This document shows, one piece after another, positions 50,730 to 59,929 of a DNA stretch of 64,000 bases. The stretch covers positions 30,001 to 94,000 of the forward strand of contig CAJNDS010000162.1 in NCBI GenBank assembly GCA_905221605.1, in the 5' to 3' direction. Below the pieces are notes generated by a model. That model ran no database searches. It was not told the DNA's origin and saw only the letters and a list, made by a program, of their open reading frames with translations. The position numbers and the translations under genes are program-made. How positions within the stretch are numbered: position 1 is the first letter of the stretch; every line of letters starts with the position of its first letter. Source of the stretch: Symbiodinium natans (taxonomy: Eukaryota > Sar > Dinophyceae > Suessiales > Symbiodiniaceae).

Positions 50730-53700
50730 CTCTATCTATCGCTGACATCTGCCTTCGCGAAGGACCGCAGGACTTGAACCTGAGACCTGCCCCTTTTCAG
50801 CATCTTGGGATAAGAGTGAACGGAAAGCAAGAGGATGGGGCACGCTCACTTCGCCTCAGGGGGCCAGTGGGTCTCAGCAGTTCGCAGTTGAGGGGTGCCG
50901 TCCTCATCTGGCCGCTGAGACGATTGCTGAGGGGCTGCTTCAAGTAGGCTCGAGCACGCAGGAAGTGCGCGCCACCCATCAGAAAACGGTACAGGATGCG
51001 CGAGAATCGTGCCAGAGTCGAGAGCCAGTGGGGGGCCTTGTGAAACAGCAGCAGGACTCCGCTGTGGTAGGCACGCAGACCAATCAGCAACGCCTTGGGT
51101 GCTGAAGCCCAGAAAAATGAAACTACATCGTTCCATAAACCCTAAAACCCCTACACCCTGACAGCCCTGCAAGCAAGGCACGGCAGCAGCCACACACCCG
51201 CAGGCCATGGGGGGCGGTTCCCAAAGCTTGTCCTCCTGCGGTTTAGGAATTTTGGGTTTTATAAGGTCTGGGAATGCTAACCTGCCCGAACTAACCCTAA
51301 ACCCTAAACCCTAAACCCTCAACCCTAAACCCTAAACCCTCCCTAAACCAGCACCCAGAAACTCTTTAAAGCCGAAGCATCGCTAAACCACACCCACACT
51401 CCAAACCTAACCCGCCTCGACCGGCACGCCCCGTGCCCGCCGGCAGCAGCCTCAAAAATCAGATCTAGGTTTGGGCTTCAGAGTTCGAAGCTTAGTCTTG
51501 GTTTCGGCTTTAGGCTTTGGGGTTTAGGGTTTGGGGTTTGGGGTTTAGGGTTTAGGGTTTAGGGCTTAGGGGAGAACCCCAAAGCCCAAACCTGAGATGC
51601 CTCGGCTGCGGCTGCCCATGATGTGGTCGGCGTAGGCAAAGAGTCGGCACTGCATCAGCCAGGAGAGGGCGCTGCCTCCCAAGGTTGTTTAGGGTTTTTG
51701 GTCCAGTGTTGGGGTTTAGGGTTTAGGGTTGAGGGTTTAGGGTGTAGGGTTTAGGGTTTAGGGTTTTGGGTTTTAGAGTCTACACCGTAAGCCGAGCATC
51801 CCTAAACCCGATGCCCTTAAGGAATATAGCCTGAATACTATGGGAACCTAAGACACTTTACGGTACTTAAAAGCAGACCTTGGCTCTGAATACCACGCAA
51901 AGCCCCTGAATTGTCCCTGAAGCGCGGAATCGCTGCTCATGCAGGGGATCGGTGGGGTCCCTTCGTTTGAGGGATTAGGCAGTACTTGGAGGTTCATGTA
52001 CATAGAAGTAGAGTTGTGCGTGGGGAAACTATAGTTCCAACTGGTTTCAAGCTTTTTGGGGTAACTTCTGGGGTTGCCCCCAATACTTAGGGTACCGAAA
52101 AAGGGACCATCATCTTAAGAAGTGACCATATAAGCTTACCCATATAACCTGACCTTGGGATGTTCCCCCTTAAGTGCTGAATAGCCCTATAAAGGACTGT
52201 TAGTTTAAGGAGGAACATCCCAACTTGGACCCATGGATCTCCAAGTCGGGTTAAGAGCTCAGGGCAGCTTAATTTTTTTGGGGCCTCGGGTTGGTTTGAA
52301 GGGTTGCCCTAAACCCTTAACCCTAAACCCTAAACCCTAAACCCTAAACCCTGAGCCCGAAACCCTAACCCTCTGAAGTACTGGCGACTTCGGGGTCCCG
52401 GTCCCCCACTTCTGGGGGATCCGAAAAGGGCCTGTCACAAACCCGAGAACCGCCATCGGGTCGTTTAAGTTGACACCTTCAGGGGACCCAGATTGGAAAG
52501 CTGGGGCGAGGGTTTATGGTTATGCCTATGGGGGGGGGGGTTGATGTGGGAAGGATGCCAAATTCGTGGTGTCTTCGAGTTCAGAGTTCGGGAGTTCACC
52601 CGATCCTCGACAATCACCTGGGGTTTGGGGGCGCAGGGTTCAGCACTTCAGGTTTCGGACCTGACCAGCGGTCCCTGTGAACCCAAACCCTGACCCCAGG
52701 GCACCGTTGACGTAGTCCCGCGCCATGCTATCCATGAGGATGCGGGCAGCGAGTTGATAGAAACAGAGAAGTGTGAGGCTTGCCATCAGCTTCCTGGTTG
52801 AAACCACCCAGATCTTCCATGGGTTTTGGGGGTTCTTATGGAAAGCGAAGGGAGTACTATTTGTAATTATTCCGACCTTTTTTTCGGAACAACTTCCTAG
52901 AAAGCCTCAAACCCTGAGCCCTTCAAGCCTAAAACCCTACAACCCTGAAACCCTAAAACCCTAAAAACCCTGAAACCCTGAAACCCTAACACCCTACAAC
53001 CCTGAAACCCTAAACGCCAAAACCCTAAAACCCTACAACCCTGAAACCCGAAGCCCTGAAACCCCTGAATCCCAAACTCCAGACTCCCCAAGTCTCGTGT
53101 ACTCCGACCAAGACCGGGCATGGATCCGGAGGTCAACAGCGGCCGACCGCAAGCACTCCACCAGTCCCCAGGCGAAAGAAGGTAGGTAGGCGATCTCCTA
53201 GGAGGTCTTCGGGCTTAAAGTTTGAAAGCTCGAGATTTAGGATTTAGGATTTAGGATTTAGGATTTAGGATTTAGGATTTAGGATTTAGGATTTAGGATT
53301 TAGGGTTTAGGGTTTAGGGTTTGAGGGTTTAGGGTTGCTTTGGGCCTGCCCTGGGACAGGACGAGAGTCGGTGATCGCATAGTACGCACGCAGGACAGAT
53401 CGCTCTCGAAGCCACGGCCAGGTCACGCTCACCGTGTCCTGGGTGTTGTGGGGTGAGATCTTGGCCAACCCCACCATTTGCAGCACGTAGATCCTTGGCT
53501 CGTCTGCCGAATCATACTTACCCTAAACCCTAAACCCTAAACCCTAAACCCTAAACCCTAAACCCTAAACCCTAAACCCTAAACCCTAAACCCTAAACCC
53601 TAAACGCTTCCCAGAAGATGGGAGGGAAGATTCAATAGCCACGGCCGAGGAGCATGAAGATACACGTGCACGCCAGGACAGCCGTGGCATTCACGCCCTT

Positions 53701-54460
53701 CCGAGGTGCCGTGGGACTGGCATCGCCCCCCTCAAAGCTTCTGGCATCCCGTAGCTCGATCATCGCTCTTGGGATAGGTCTCCAAACTAGAGGGGGTCAA
53801 ATACGGGCTGGTGAGAAATCTATTCATTTGTTGAGCTTCTACATGACTTTACTGTCTGCGTTGTCTCTTGGGGGACAAAGGGCCACGTGTTATCACGTAT
53901 TCTCTACGAACCGGAACCAGAACGCTCAGTTCATGTGCCGACGGTCGACAAGGGTTGCATGGATCGAAGACACTCACCTCAGGCATGGTTCACACACACA
54001 TACGCGCGCCCGAAACCTCAAACACCTCGCACCTGGATCCCGAAACCCTACCTCGGACTCGCATCAATACGAAACGAGAGATTGCAAAAAAAAACCACTC
54101 TGGCGGTAGACAGCAGAATCTTTGCGCAGGGTCTGAGGTAGGACCGCTGCATGTGGAGTCCCCTCATGTCTCCGGAGTGGCAAAGTGAAAAACCGTGTCC
54201 GTGTAGTCGCGAGACATTCGGCAGGTAAAAAAGGTCTGCGTGCTCCCTGACAGGATCCCGCGTGGCCACTCGACCTCGATGTACCTGGGCTCAAACTTGA
54301 GGGGAATCTCTCGGAGGACGCGTTGCGTCTGCCACTCTATCAGACGCATACTTTCATAGAAAGCATCCTCACCTGCTCTGACTGCTGCAAACAACATGAG
54401 CTGGTCCCCGAGGCTCTGGAAGCTGTGATTGATGTGGCCTTGGACTTTCCACGTGGCCAC
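47518..54460 (-). CDS. Multi-exon ferric reductase/NADPH-oxidase-like gene
   Basis: Fifteen exons on the minus strand, all GT-AG with matching phases: 54194-54460, 54033-54057, 53643-53786, 53358-53503, 53103-53197, 52689-52793, 51592-51671, 51412-51464, 51157-51235, 50850-51101, 50242-50419, 48827-50114, 48241-48567, 47950-48022 and 47518-47588 (TGA). Roughly 1,070 residues, 5' end missing. The C-terminal half is a flavocytochrome of the ferric reductase/NOX superfamily: several membrane helices with haem histidines, a FAD-binding HPLT segment, the nucleotide-binding GVGFTG and the late GLVLLFVCGPSP. Such enzymes pass electrons from NADPH through FAD and haem across a membrane to Fe3+ or O2. 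The N-terminal half (about 500 residues, with hydrophobic segments such as KLMASLTLLCFYQLAARILM) is not recognised. Most introns contain telomere-like repeats. The coding link upstream of 54460 is unclear, and the N-terminal exons could belong to a fusion or a separate gene. Confidence 0.75.
47950..48022 (-). CDS. Exon with the CGP motif of the NADPH domain
   Basis: VDALSREGKGLVLLFVCGPS then PAVQ. The hydrophobic strand followed by Cys-Gly-Pro is the terminal NADPH-binding motif of ferredoxin-reductase-type domains. I looked for this motif downstream of the GVGFTG exon and found it in phase, which supports the model. The donor is GTGTGCAG. The plus strand (ILHTLHRRRWAADKEEDQTF, TGA) is a competing but less meaningful reading. 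Confidence 0.7.
48241..48567 (-). CDS. Exon, middle of the NADPH-binding domain
   Basis: 109 codons: AGIPAEAMRLCCRTPSPAYA then DAVEPVCAAYGLRRGDQLKI, a strand-helix-strand pattern as in the NAD-binding half of these reductases. A Lys/Pro-rich insertion follows, then DANIGGRFGMRSFW, resembling the GRP segment before the CGP motif. The acceptor is CAAAACTCAG and the donor GTTTGGGG, itself a heptamer variant. Confidence 0.65.
48568..48826 (-). other. Intron made of CCCTAAA repeats
   Basis: 259 nt, from GTGCTCAC to CCCAAAACTCAG. In the sense strand it is about 190 nt of CCCTAAA and variants. It separates the nucleotide-binding GVGFTG exon from the rest of the NADPH domain in phase 0, so this telomere-like tract must be spliced out of a real coding gene. 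Confidence 0.7.
48827..50114 (-). CDS. Main exon: ferric reductase-like membrane and FAD domains
   Basis: 429 codons (positions counted from the Met codon at 50143). Several membrane helices; the haem-binding helix reads HRNAAHLFVLALLLHAAGH with His157 and His171 at the 14-residue spacing of NOX/FRE enzymes. The partner helix RVLGSSLLVLAGIHG keeps one histidine (His250), but the position 13 before it, usually histidine, is Arg237. FAD binding: GRHPLTQIAYP near 332-342 with EYHIRL following. Nucleotide binding: LFVAIGVGFTG near 411-421. The exon ends ...CKPRK at the donor GTGCTCAC. Loss of a haem ligand could mean altered haem content or an alignment shift. Confidence 0.85.
50115..50241 (-). 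other. Intron formed mostly by a family A palindrome
   Basis: 127 nt: GTACGC, then the complete 88-bp palindromic element, then 33 nt ending in GGGTGTGGTGCAG. Exon phase is kept (GT|G, Val). The donor lies only 6 nt from the element end. Confidence 0.65.
50148..50235. mobile_element. Short palindromic element, family A, copy 7 (intact)
   Basis: TGGGATGTTTCCCCTTATAC TAACAGTCC on the left; GGACTGTTCCTATAAGGGGA ACATCCCA on the right; a loop of about 30 bp. It contains TACTAACAG, which resembles a branch-point plus acceptor, although this copy is read in the opposite direction by the host gene. Confidence 0.85.
50242..50419 (-). CDS. Exon with first clear membrane helix before the main exon
   Basis: 58 codons plus split codons: AGAEPSKPRFRSNMATLSQM then MVVAIVLGTSTDLLVVARGV, later GGSWLKFWG. 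The acceptor is TAGTTTTTTTGGAG and the donor GTACGC. The ATG at 50378 could alternatively start a shorter protein. Confidence 0.65.
50420..50849 (-). other. Intron with poly-G, TA repeat and degenerate heptamers
   Basis: 430 nt, from GTGAGCGTGCC to TTTTTTTGGAG. It contains degenerate heptamers (plus 50505-50535), a poly-G run (about 50557-50581) and a TA microsatellite (50697-50730). A GGTTCAAGTCC B-box-like piece near 50770 is not a tRNA gene. Confidence 0.6.
50850..51101 (-). CDS. Exon, arginine/aromatic-rich segment
   Basis: 83 codons: PKALLIGLRAYHSGVLLLFH, KAPHWLSTLARFSRILYRFL, then MGGAHFLRARAYLKQPLSNR. The acceptor is TTTTTCTGGGCTTCAG and the donor GTGAGCG. Strongly G/C third positions distinguish it from the two competing frames. 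Amphipathic/hydrophobic; no known domain. Confidence 0.65.
51157..51671 (-). CDS. Three small exons in the N-terminal half
   Basis: Exons 51592-51671 (ALSWLMQCRLFAYADHIMGS), 51412-51464 (LIFEAAAGGHGACRSRR) and 51157-51235 (EDKLWEPPPMACGCVAAAVP). Introns of 127, 176 and, after the last, 55 nt begin GTTTGGGC, GTTAGGTTTGG and GTGTAGGGG, all heptamer-like, and all phases match. No domain recognised. Confidence 0.6.
51982..52247. mobile_element. Hairpin element, family B, copy 4
   Basis: AGTACTTGGAGGTTCATGTA on the left pairs with TTGGACCCATGGATCTCCAA on the right. It is longer than other copies because a family A element lies inside it. Confidence 0.6.
52156..52222. mobile_element. Family A element, copy 8, nested in family B
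   Basis: TGGGATGTTCCCCCTTAAGT on the left; AAAGGACTGTTAGTTTAAGG then AGGAACATCCCA on the right. It sits between the arms of the family B hairpin, so it inserted later. Confidence 0.7.
52689..52793 (-). CDS. Exon with membrane helix
   Basis: 34 codons: KLMASLTLLCFYQLAARILM then DSMARDYVNGALGS. The acceptor is GGTGGTTTCAACCAG and the donor GTTTGGG. The hydrophobic half could span a membrane. Codon choice is strongly G/C at third positions. Confidence 0.65.
52794..53102 (-). other. Intron of TTTCAGGG-type repeats
   Basis: 309 nt, from GTACACGAG. Its middle (plus 52905-53080) consists of CCCTGAAACC and CCCTAAAACC units, that is, degenerate TTTCAGGG/TTTTAGGG in the sense strand. An alternative donor, GTCTGGAG, 18 nt downstream keeps the same phase. 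Confidence 0.55.
53103..53503 (-). CDS. Two N-terminal exons of the oxidoreductase gene
   Basis: 53358-53503: EPRIYVLQMVGLAKISPHNT, then VSVTWPWLRERSVLRAYYAI, ending DSRP|GTCCCAG. 53103-53197: EIAYLPSFAWGLVECLRSAA then VDLRIHARSWS. The 160-nt intron between them holds TAAATCC/CCCTAAA repeats in sense. Both have good codon choice; no known domain. Confidence 0.65.
53504..53642 (-). other. Intron of about 12 TTTAGGG units
   Basis: 139 nt, from GTGGCTATTG to GATTCGGCAG. The plus-strand CCCTAAA tract 53520-53605 is TTTAGGG in the sense strand. Flanking exons join in phase (C|AC, His). This is the last heptamer tract of the window. Confidence 0.65.
53643..53786 (-). CDS. Exon of the oxidoreductase gene
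   Basis: 47 codons: WRPIPRAMIELRDARSFEGG, then DASPTAPRKGVNATAVLACT and CIFMLLG. The acceptor TTTGACCCCCTCTAG is strong. A hydrophobic end suggests a membrane helix continuing into the next exon. If the donor GTGGCTATTG is not used, TGA follows three codons later. Confidence 0.6.
54033..54460 (-). CDS. Two 5'-most exons that can be joined
   Basis: 54194-54460 (89 codons): VATWKVQGHINHSFQSLGDQ, FEPRYIEVEWPRGILSGSTQ, ending RDYTDT at the donor GTTTTTCAC. 54033-54057 (8 codons, SEVGFRDP) follows a T-rich stretch and GATGCGAG. Phases fit the next exon. The microexon is the weakest link. Confidence 0.5.
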
Positions 54461-55330
54461 CTGCTTAGCCTCACCGCCATCCTCAGCTCGCAGATTTCAA
54501 TCTTGAACTGCCTTTGGACATCGCCATCTTGTTTCTCACATCTCCTGGCCACCATCTGGCCACAGCGATCGCGGCCCAGCTCCGGGACTCTCGGGGCCCA
54601 CCTCCACAGTCTTCCTACAACATCGGAGTGATCACCCTCCTGCCAGTCAAAGTCACTCAGGGCCGGAGCATAGCCCTGGACACGAGGATCATGCCCGTCG
54701 GACACGGCAGGAAACTTGAACTTGAAGGCACGGGAGGACCTTCCGGAAGGAAGCGCGCCACAAAGGAGTCCTCCGCGTTAAAGCCGCGGAGGCGGAACTT
54801 CTGCAGCACCCCATCCCTTATGCCCTCCTGGCTTCATGCCCTCGCATCATCTTGGAAGCGGAAGGCATAGATTGCCTGGCCATCTGGCACAGGCAAAGGA
54901 ATCCGCCGGGCGCTGACGTAGCGCTGCCGTGTGTAGTATAACGCCGGTTGATCGTGATTGAACGGCCGCCGTTTACAACCCCACAATACGCGCCTTCCTC
55001 AAGGCTGCCCTCACGGTGATTGACACCACCTCGCCCCAGACCGGTCCCTGCCAAAGTTCCTGTTGGGCATCGGGGCTGGCGCCACCGCAGCCCCGGTAAG
55101 AGTCCCACATCCGGCTCCGGCACCGTTGCATGCTGGCACCCCGATCTTGGTCTACGGCGGCCAGAAAGACCCTACCTTCTACCGCTGTCTTCGCCATGGG
55201 CACAGCGCTCGGGGGCCCAGTGATGCGGTTGAGACATTGGACCCTCCGACCTGAGTTGCCTTTTGCGCCGTTCATGGGCTACAAGCTCAGCACATTCGAA
55301 TGGGCGATGATGCGGAACGGCCACTCGTAG
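54460..55330 (-). pseudogene. Upstream coding signal in shifting frames
   Basis: The minus strand shows coding pieces in different frames: RDRCGQMVARRCEKQDGDVQ then RQFKIEICELRMA (about 54480-54600), FRLRGFNAEDSFVARFLPEG (about 54740-54800) and AIYAFRFQDDAR (about 54850). These may be more exons of the oxidoreductase gene separated by short introns, or a frameshifted decayed part. I could not join them. Confidence 0.4.
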
Positions 55331-55459
55331 CAGTTCGTCAGTGAGCACGGCGATATTCCTCCTTTTGCGGCGCAGTCTACAGGCCGGCTGCTCTGCCGTC
55401 GAGGCGATTGATAAGCGCACCTTGACAGAAAGCATGTAGAGAAGAGCACTGTATCACGG

Positions 55460-57157
55460 CTGCTTTGTTTGTGTGTACTGTGGGTCACTTCGGCTTCTCC
55501 ACCTTTTGGAATTGATTTTTTGCCCTCTTTTTGTGTCTCCAAAATCCCCGCACTTTCACCACACACCACACTTGAACAGCCAGAACCCAGCCGACATCAC
55601 GCAAACACACACCACCCTAAGCCACTTTGCACCCACATAATGAACACACACTTACACTCCATGACACACACGACTCTAACCCACAAACGCCGAAACCACA
55701 ACACACCATTCACAATGAAAAACCAAGGTAAACACACACAGACACCACTGCAAGGTCACTGTTTTTTTGATTTGGTGTCACTTCTGAGACTCCATGCACC
55801 CATTACCCACACACTGACACTTTTCTTGCACACTGAAGCCAAAGACATGCACCCGCAAACCAATCCACTTTGCAACCACACATGCTCACACACACACACA
55901 TCCACAACACTCTTGCCTTTGCACACTCAGAAAAACAGCCGAAACTACAACATGCACATTCTCATGGATATATTTAGGTTCCGATTGCGATTTTTTTCTC
56001 TGTCTTTCTGGTTAATCAACAGCTTACCGGACTGACAGCAGTTACCAAAACATTTGCTGAACAATCTGTTTGTTTTAGTTCAGAGCGGAACTCTCTCTTT
56101 CTAAAAGCTTGCAACCATCCCAACAAAAAACAAAGAAAACATTGAACAAAAGCAAGAGAAAAATTCTGTTATCTTTGCAATTTTCAAGTGTTTTGGCTTG
56201 GGCGTGCGCAACCTTAACGAATCAACACCACGGTTGAACTCGTCTCGTCCTGCAGTTGATTTCTGTCAACGGCACTGTCAGAGGCTTTTAAAAACACTTG
56301 CTTCAAAGCATTGAACTTTTCCAAGCTGCAGTTCCACCGAGCCATTTTAAAAAAACATGTTGCATGTTCAAGTGTTCTTGTTGACTCTGCACCCTTCTTT
56401 TCCGGAAGCTCCAGTGACCTCCACAGTTAGAGAAAGTTCCGGGATGCAAACAGTCTCAAATCGAAAAAATCTTGTTGGAACATACATACGCAGGTTGGAG
56501 CTTCAAATTGTTTTTGGGCCCAGTTGCGGCGTTTTTTTCACACACGGGAAGCCAGCTCCTCGTTGCGAGTAAAACAAATCAGCCTCTCAGTCGGTTCCAG
56601 TTTAGTCTTGTGGTCAGTCTTTCCCCAAAATTAGAATCAACACTTAAGAAAACAAAAAAAACGCCGTTGATACGCGTGTTCTTGGCTTGCTAAACTTGTC
56701 TTTAGCTGGCACGCAAGAAAAAGCAGTCTTGCATTGTTCGCGTGCGATCTTTCTCGCACTGTGGAGGTCACTTTGGCTTTTCTACCTTTGGAATGATTTC
56801 TTGCCCTCTTTTTGTGTTTCCAAAATCCACGCACTTTCATCACCCGCACACTTCCACACTTGAACAGCCAGAACCCAGCCGACATACACGCAAACACACA
56901 CCACCCACTAAGCCACTTTGCACATAATGAACACACACTTACACTTCATGACATACATGACTCTAACCCCAAACGCCGAAACCACAACACACCATTTACA
57001 ATAAGTAAACACACACAGATACCACTGCAAGGTCACTGTTTTTTTTATTTGGTGTCACTTTTGAGACTCCATGCACCCATCACCCCACACACTGACACTT
57101 TTCTTGCACACTGAAGCCAAAGACGCACCCCAAACCAACCCACTTTGCAACCACATG

Positions 57158-57197
<40 letters not shown>

Positions 57198-57200
57198 GCG
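55460..57200. repeat. Direct duplication of a CA-rich block
   Basis: The block 55470-55960 reappears at 56745-57190, about 1.27 kb apart. Both contain TTGCCCTCTTTTTGTGTCTC or its close variant, then CACTTGAACAGCCAGAACCC and AACACACACCACCC. Differences are scattered, and the second copy ends in a CA microsatellite (57155-57195). Whether these are diverged terminal repeats of an element or a tandem duplication is open. No coding frame is trusted here. Confidence 0.7.
55960..56745. other. Spacer between the duplicated blocks
   Basis: T-rich unique DNA with several frames of 70 codons or so. No motif. Confidence 0.4.
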
Positions 57201-58440
57201 GGAAAGGCATCAATGTCTGCACTTTATTTTTTGCAAATTTGTTGGAAAATGTTCTGTCTCCAAGTAGTGGTTGATTGCGGGGCTTGCTCGAACAAAGGAC
57301 CCTTCTCAAGGCAAGAACTTTCCTTGCTAAGCCAAATTGAAGAAGCTTTGCAGCTTTGTCTGCTCAAGATGGTTAAGCTAGGAAAGCATGGAAGGGGTGG
57401 AAGTCCGCAGTTGAAGGTTGGCTTGGTCTGGAACCTCATAGCATTGTGGAGTTCCTTGTGAGCACGCGCTTGCAAAAGAAGAATCCAGAGCCGTGCCGTG
57501 CATTGATTTCGAGGGATGGACAAGAAGAAGCAGGCCAATTGACTTATAAAAACTTCGCTTTTACCAAATCTTTGAATTTTGCGGTGCATGTAAAGATAAG
57601 CATGTTTTTGCCGCATCTGAGATCAATGTTTGTTTTTTGAACGTCGTGCATCGTTCTTGACTGGCAGCTCAAACTGCACTGTCAGGCTCCTGGCGAAGGG
57701 CGCAAAATGTTGCTTGTGTTGATTTTGCCGTTGTGGAAGGGGAGGTGGGTGTTTGTTTGTTTGTGCGTTCTCTTGGTTAGCAAGAGCGAGAACGCCAAGG
57801 AAGTGCTTTGCGCATTGCGCGGACCTTTGTCTGCTAGTAAGAGCGAGAACGCAGCAAAGGTTTGTGTTTTTGTATCCAGTTCGCGTGCGGTTGCTTTGCT
57901 GCTTGCTGCTGTGTGGCTAGACCAGCCTGCATGCGTGAGAGCTGTGCTGCTCACTGTGTGGCTTACACAGCTCTTTGCCTATTAATGCGAAGAATTGCCC
58001 CACACCCAGCGTAAGCCTCGGCTCTCACAGGACCTGAGAGCAGCAGAGATGTGTAAGCAGCACGCAGATAAATCGCAAACTTGAAGCTTATGGGCTCTCC
58101 GGACCCGGGAACAGCAGGGAGAAAGATCTCAAGCCTGAAGCTTATTGACCTGCGGGACCTGAGAGCAAGGCGGAGAGATATAACGAGCCTATCGGCTCTC
58201 ACAGGACCTGTGAGCAGGAGAGATGTGTATCGTCTTGCGCAAACTGCCCATTCTGTGACAGGTTTGCAGTCGCAAAAATCGGCCGCTGCGCGGGGCAGTT
58301 GAGGGACCACAGTATCTTTAAGTTTCTGGATGCCAAGCAATGGACGCCGCATCTATTGACAGGCATCTTGGGCACCTTGCCTGCAGTCTCACTCCGGCCA
58401 GGAGGGCGCCCGCCCTCCTGCGCTGTGGCAAGCAGAAGCA
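57200..58440. other. Unique sequence with short internal repeats
   Basis: Frames of 60-130 codons on both strands, none recognisable. Internal repeats: CGGCTCTCACAGGACCTG(A/T)GAGCAG at about 58020 and 58195; GCAAGAGCGAGAACGC at about 57780 and 57838. Confidence 0.45.
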
Positions 58441-58800
58441 GTGAGTGGACCTCTCAAACTGATGCCTCAAGATTTCAGAAGGCCCAGAAATGATTAGGCC
58501 TCTCAAACTGCTGTCCCAACAGTTGCCTGAAGGCCCAGAAGTGATTAGGCTTCTCAAACTGTTGCCTCAACCTTCCCTGGAGGGCTCAGAGTGATTAGGC
58601 CTCTCAAACTGCTGCCTAAAACTTTCCGGAAGGCCCAGCAGTGAGTAGGCCTCAAACTGCTGCCTCAAACTTCTCCAGAAGGCGCAGAAGTGATTAAGCC
58701 CTACAAACGGCTACCGGAACCTTCACCAGAAGGCCTAGAAGGGATGTGAGAAACTGCTGCTTCGACCTATCCCAGCAGGTCCAGAAGTGACTAGGCCTAG
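58440..58800. repeat. Minisatellite, about 7 copies of 50-60 bp
   Basis: The unit CCTCTCAAACTGCTGCCTCA...CAGAAGGCCCAGAAGTGATTAGG recurs from about 58450 to 58795 with growing divergence to the right. Confidence 0.85.
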
Positions 58801-59515
58801 TGCAAAGTGGGTTCCGCATCAGGTGTGGTCACGGGGTAAACCTGCTTGAAGTGCTCCTGCTGCGCGGGGCTCCGAGTTCTAAGGCCCCTTGACTCTCACA
58901 CTTGACGCGCGGTTGGCTGCAGACCGTTAAGCAGCCTTGTGGGCCTTATACTGCACCAGGCTAAGCACGCCAAGCCGATAGGCTCCCGGTACCTGCCCGA
59001 TGGCCATAGCCACGTGAGGACGCCCGGACTCACACAGCGCAGACTGCAGCATAGTGTAGCCACACCAGCCCCTTGCGCTTGTGTGGGGACTGTCTCTACG
59101 GACGCGTTGAGCAGTTTAGGTGACGGAGGTTCCTTGCCTTACGGCCTACCCATACTTTCGCTTAATGTCTGTACCAGACGTGGCGCAGCATTGCTTTGGG
59201 TGACGGGCTGCTGAGTGATTGGTGCAGGTAGGTTCTTGTTTGCATTGGTCTCACCATGCTGGCCGGGCGTTAAGTTGTCTTGCAATAAGGGCCTCTGCGC
59301 TAGCGGTTGCTTCTTTGTAGTCACGACTTCTTTTTCACTTGCTGGCTTGTACAGTTTGACGTTTGGCGCTTTTGGCTTTGGCGGGTTGCTGCGGGTTTTT
59401 GTGGTTGTGTTTGGTGGTGTTTTTGGTGTGCTTGTTTCGGTTTTCGCGCCTGCGACTGTTTCACCTCTAGTGTTGAGACCCACAAGGACGGCCTACTGCG
59501 CTGCTGATGTAGTAA
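58800..59515. other. Region upstream of the Copia ORFs
   Basis: Probably the 5' part of the retroelement or its flank. A plus frame (59215-59550) is valine/phenylalanine-rich and a minus frame (59139-59483) is Thr/Pro/Lys-rich; neither is convincing. No long terminal repeat could be identified because the right end of the element is outside the window. Confidence 0.4.
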
Positions 59516-59518
59516 AGA

Positions 59519-59929
59519 GGCGACGGTTCAAAAACAAAAAACTTGAATGATGAGCCAGACAGCGACAGCGACAATAATCCGAGCATCTCGGAAATCCCCA
59601 TGCGAGCTGACGGTGACACTCCGGAATGGTCTGAGGTGGAACGTGGAGAGTTCTCCAGTGAGGAGGCGGAGTCTGAAGGCAGCGATGTTTTGCTTAACTT
59701 TCAGCAACAGCCTGAGCCACTTTGGACCTTTGAACTTTCTGTCACCGAGTACATGCAATGGCGGAGACCTGGGTTTGTTCACTCACGCGCAAGCCATGAG
59801 TTTGTTGAGACGACGAACCCACGCAGTGTTTGCTGGCCGTTATGGTGGAGTATTCTTCATGATGAGCTTGATGAGAATGAGCAGGGCTTCTTGAGAAGGA
59901 GACTGGCAATGAGCGATATGTTGCCATAA
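59519..59929 (+). CDS. Copia-like element, gag-side ORF (partial)
   Basis: An acidic plus-strand frame (NDEPDSDSDNNPSISEIPMR; EWSEVERGEFSSEEAESEGS; then FELSVTEYMQWRRPGFVHSR), open from just after a TAA at about 59513. There is no ATG at its head, so the start is unknown. It ends at TAA 59927-59929 and overlaps the next frame by about 50 nt. Moving into that frame requires a -1 shift, and I see no obvious slippery heptamer. It probably belongs to the gag or linker part. No zinc knuckle seen. Confidence 0.5.
   Translation, partial: GDGSKTKNLNDEPDSDSDNNPSISEIPMRADGDTPEWSEVERGEFSSEEAESEGSDVLLNFQQQPEPLWTFELSVTEYMQWRRPGFVHSRASHEFVETTNPRSVCWPLWWSILHDELDENEQGFLRRRLAMSDMLP

Larger units (their letters stand above)
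51672..52688 (-). other. Long intron with nested hairpin elements
   Basis: 1,017 nt. It holds G-rich units (51715-51780), a family B hairpin (51982-52247) with a family A element nested inside (52156-52222), a C-rich run (52320-52375) and unique DNA. A small island at 52493-52690 is open on plus, but no exon was chosen. Confidence 0.55.

Noticed and set aside
50760-50815. tRNA gene (GGTTCAAGTCC B-box-like on minus)
   Set aside because: No matching acceptor stem or anticodon arm can be folded around it; it lies inside an intron.
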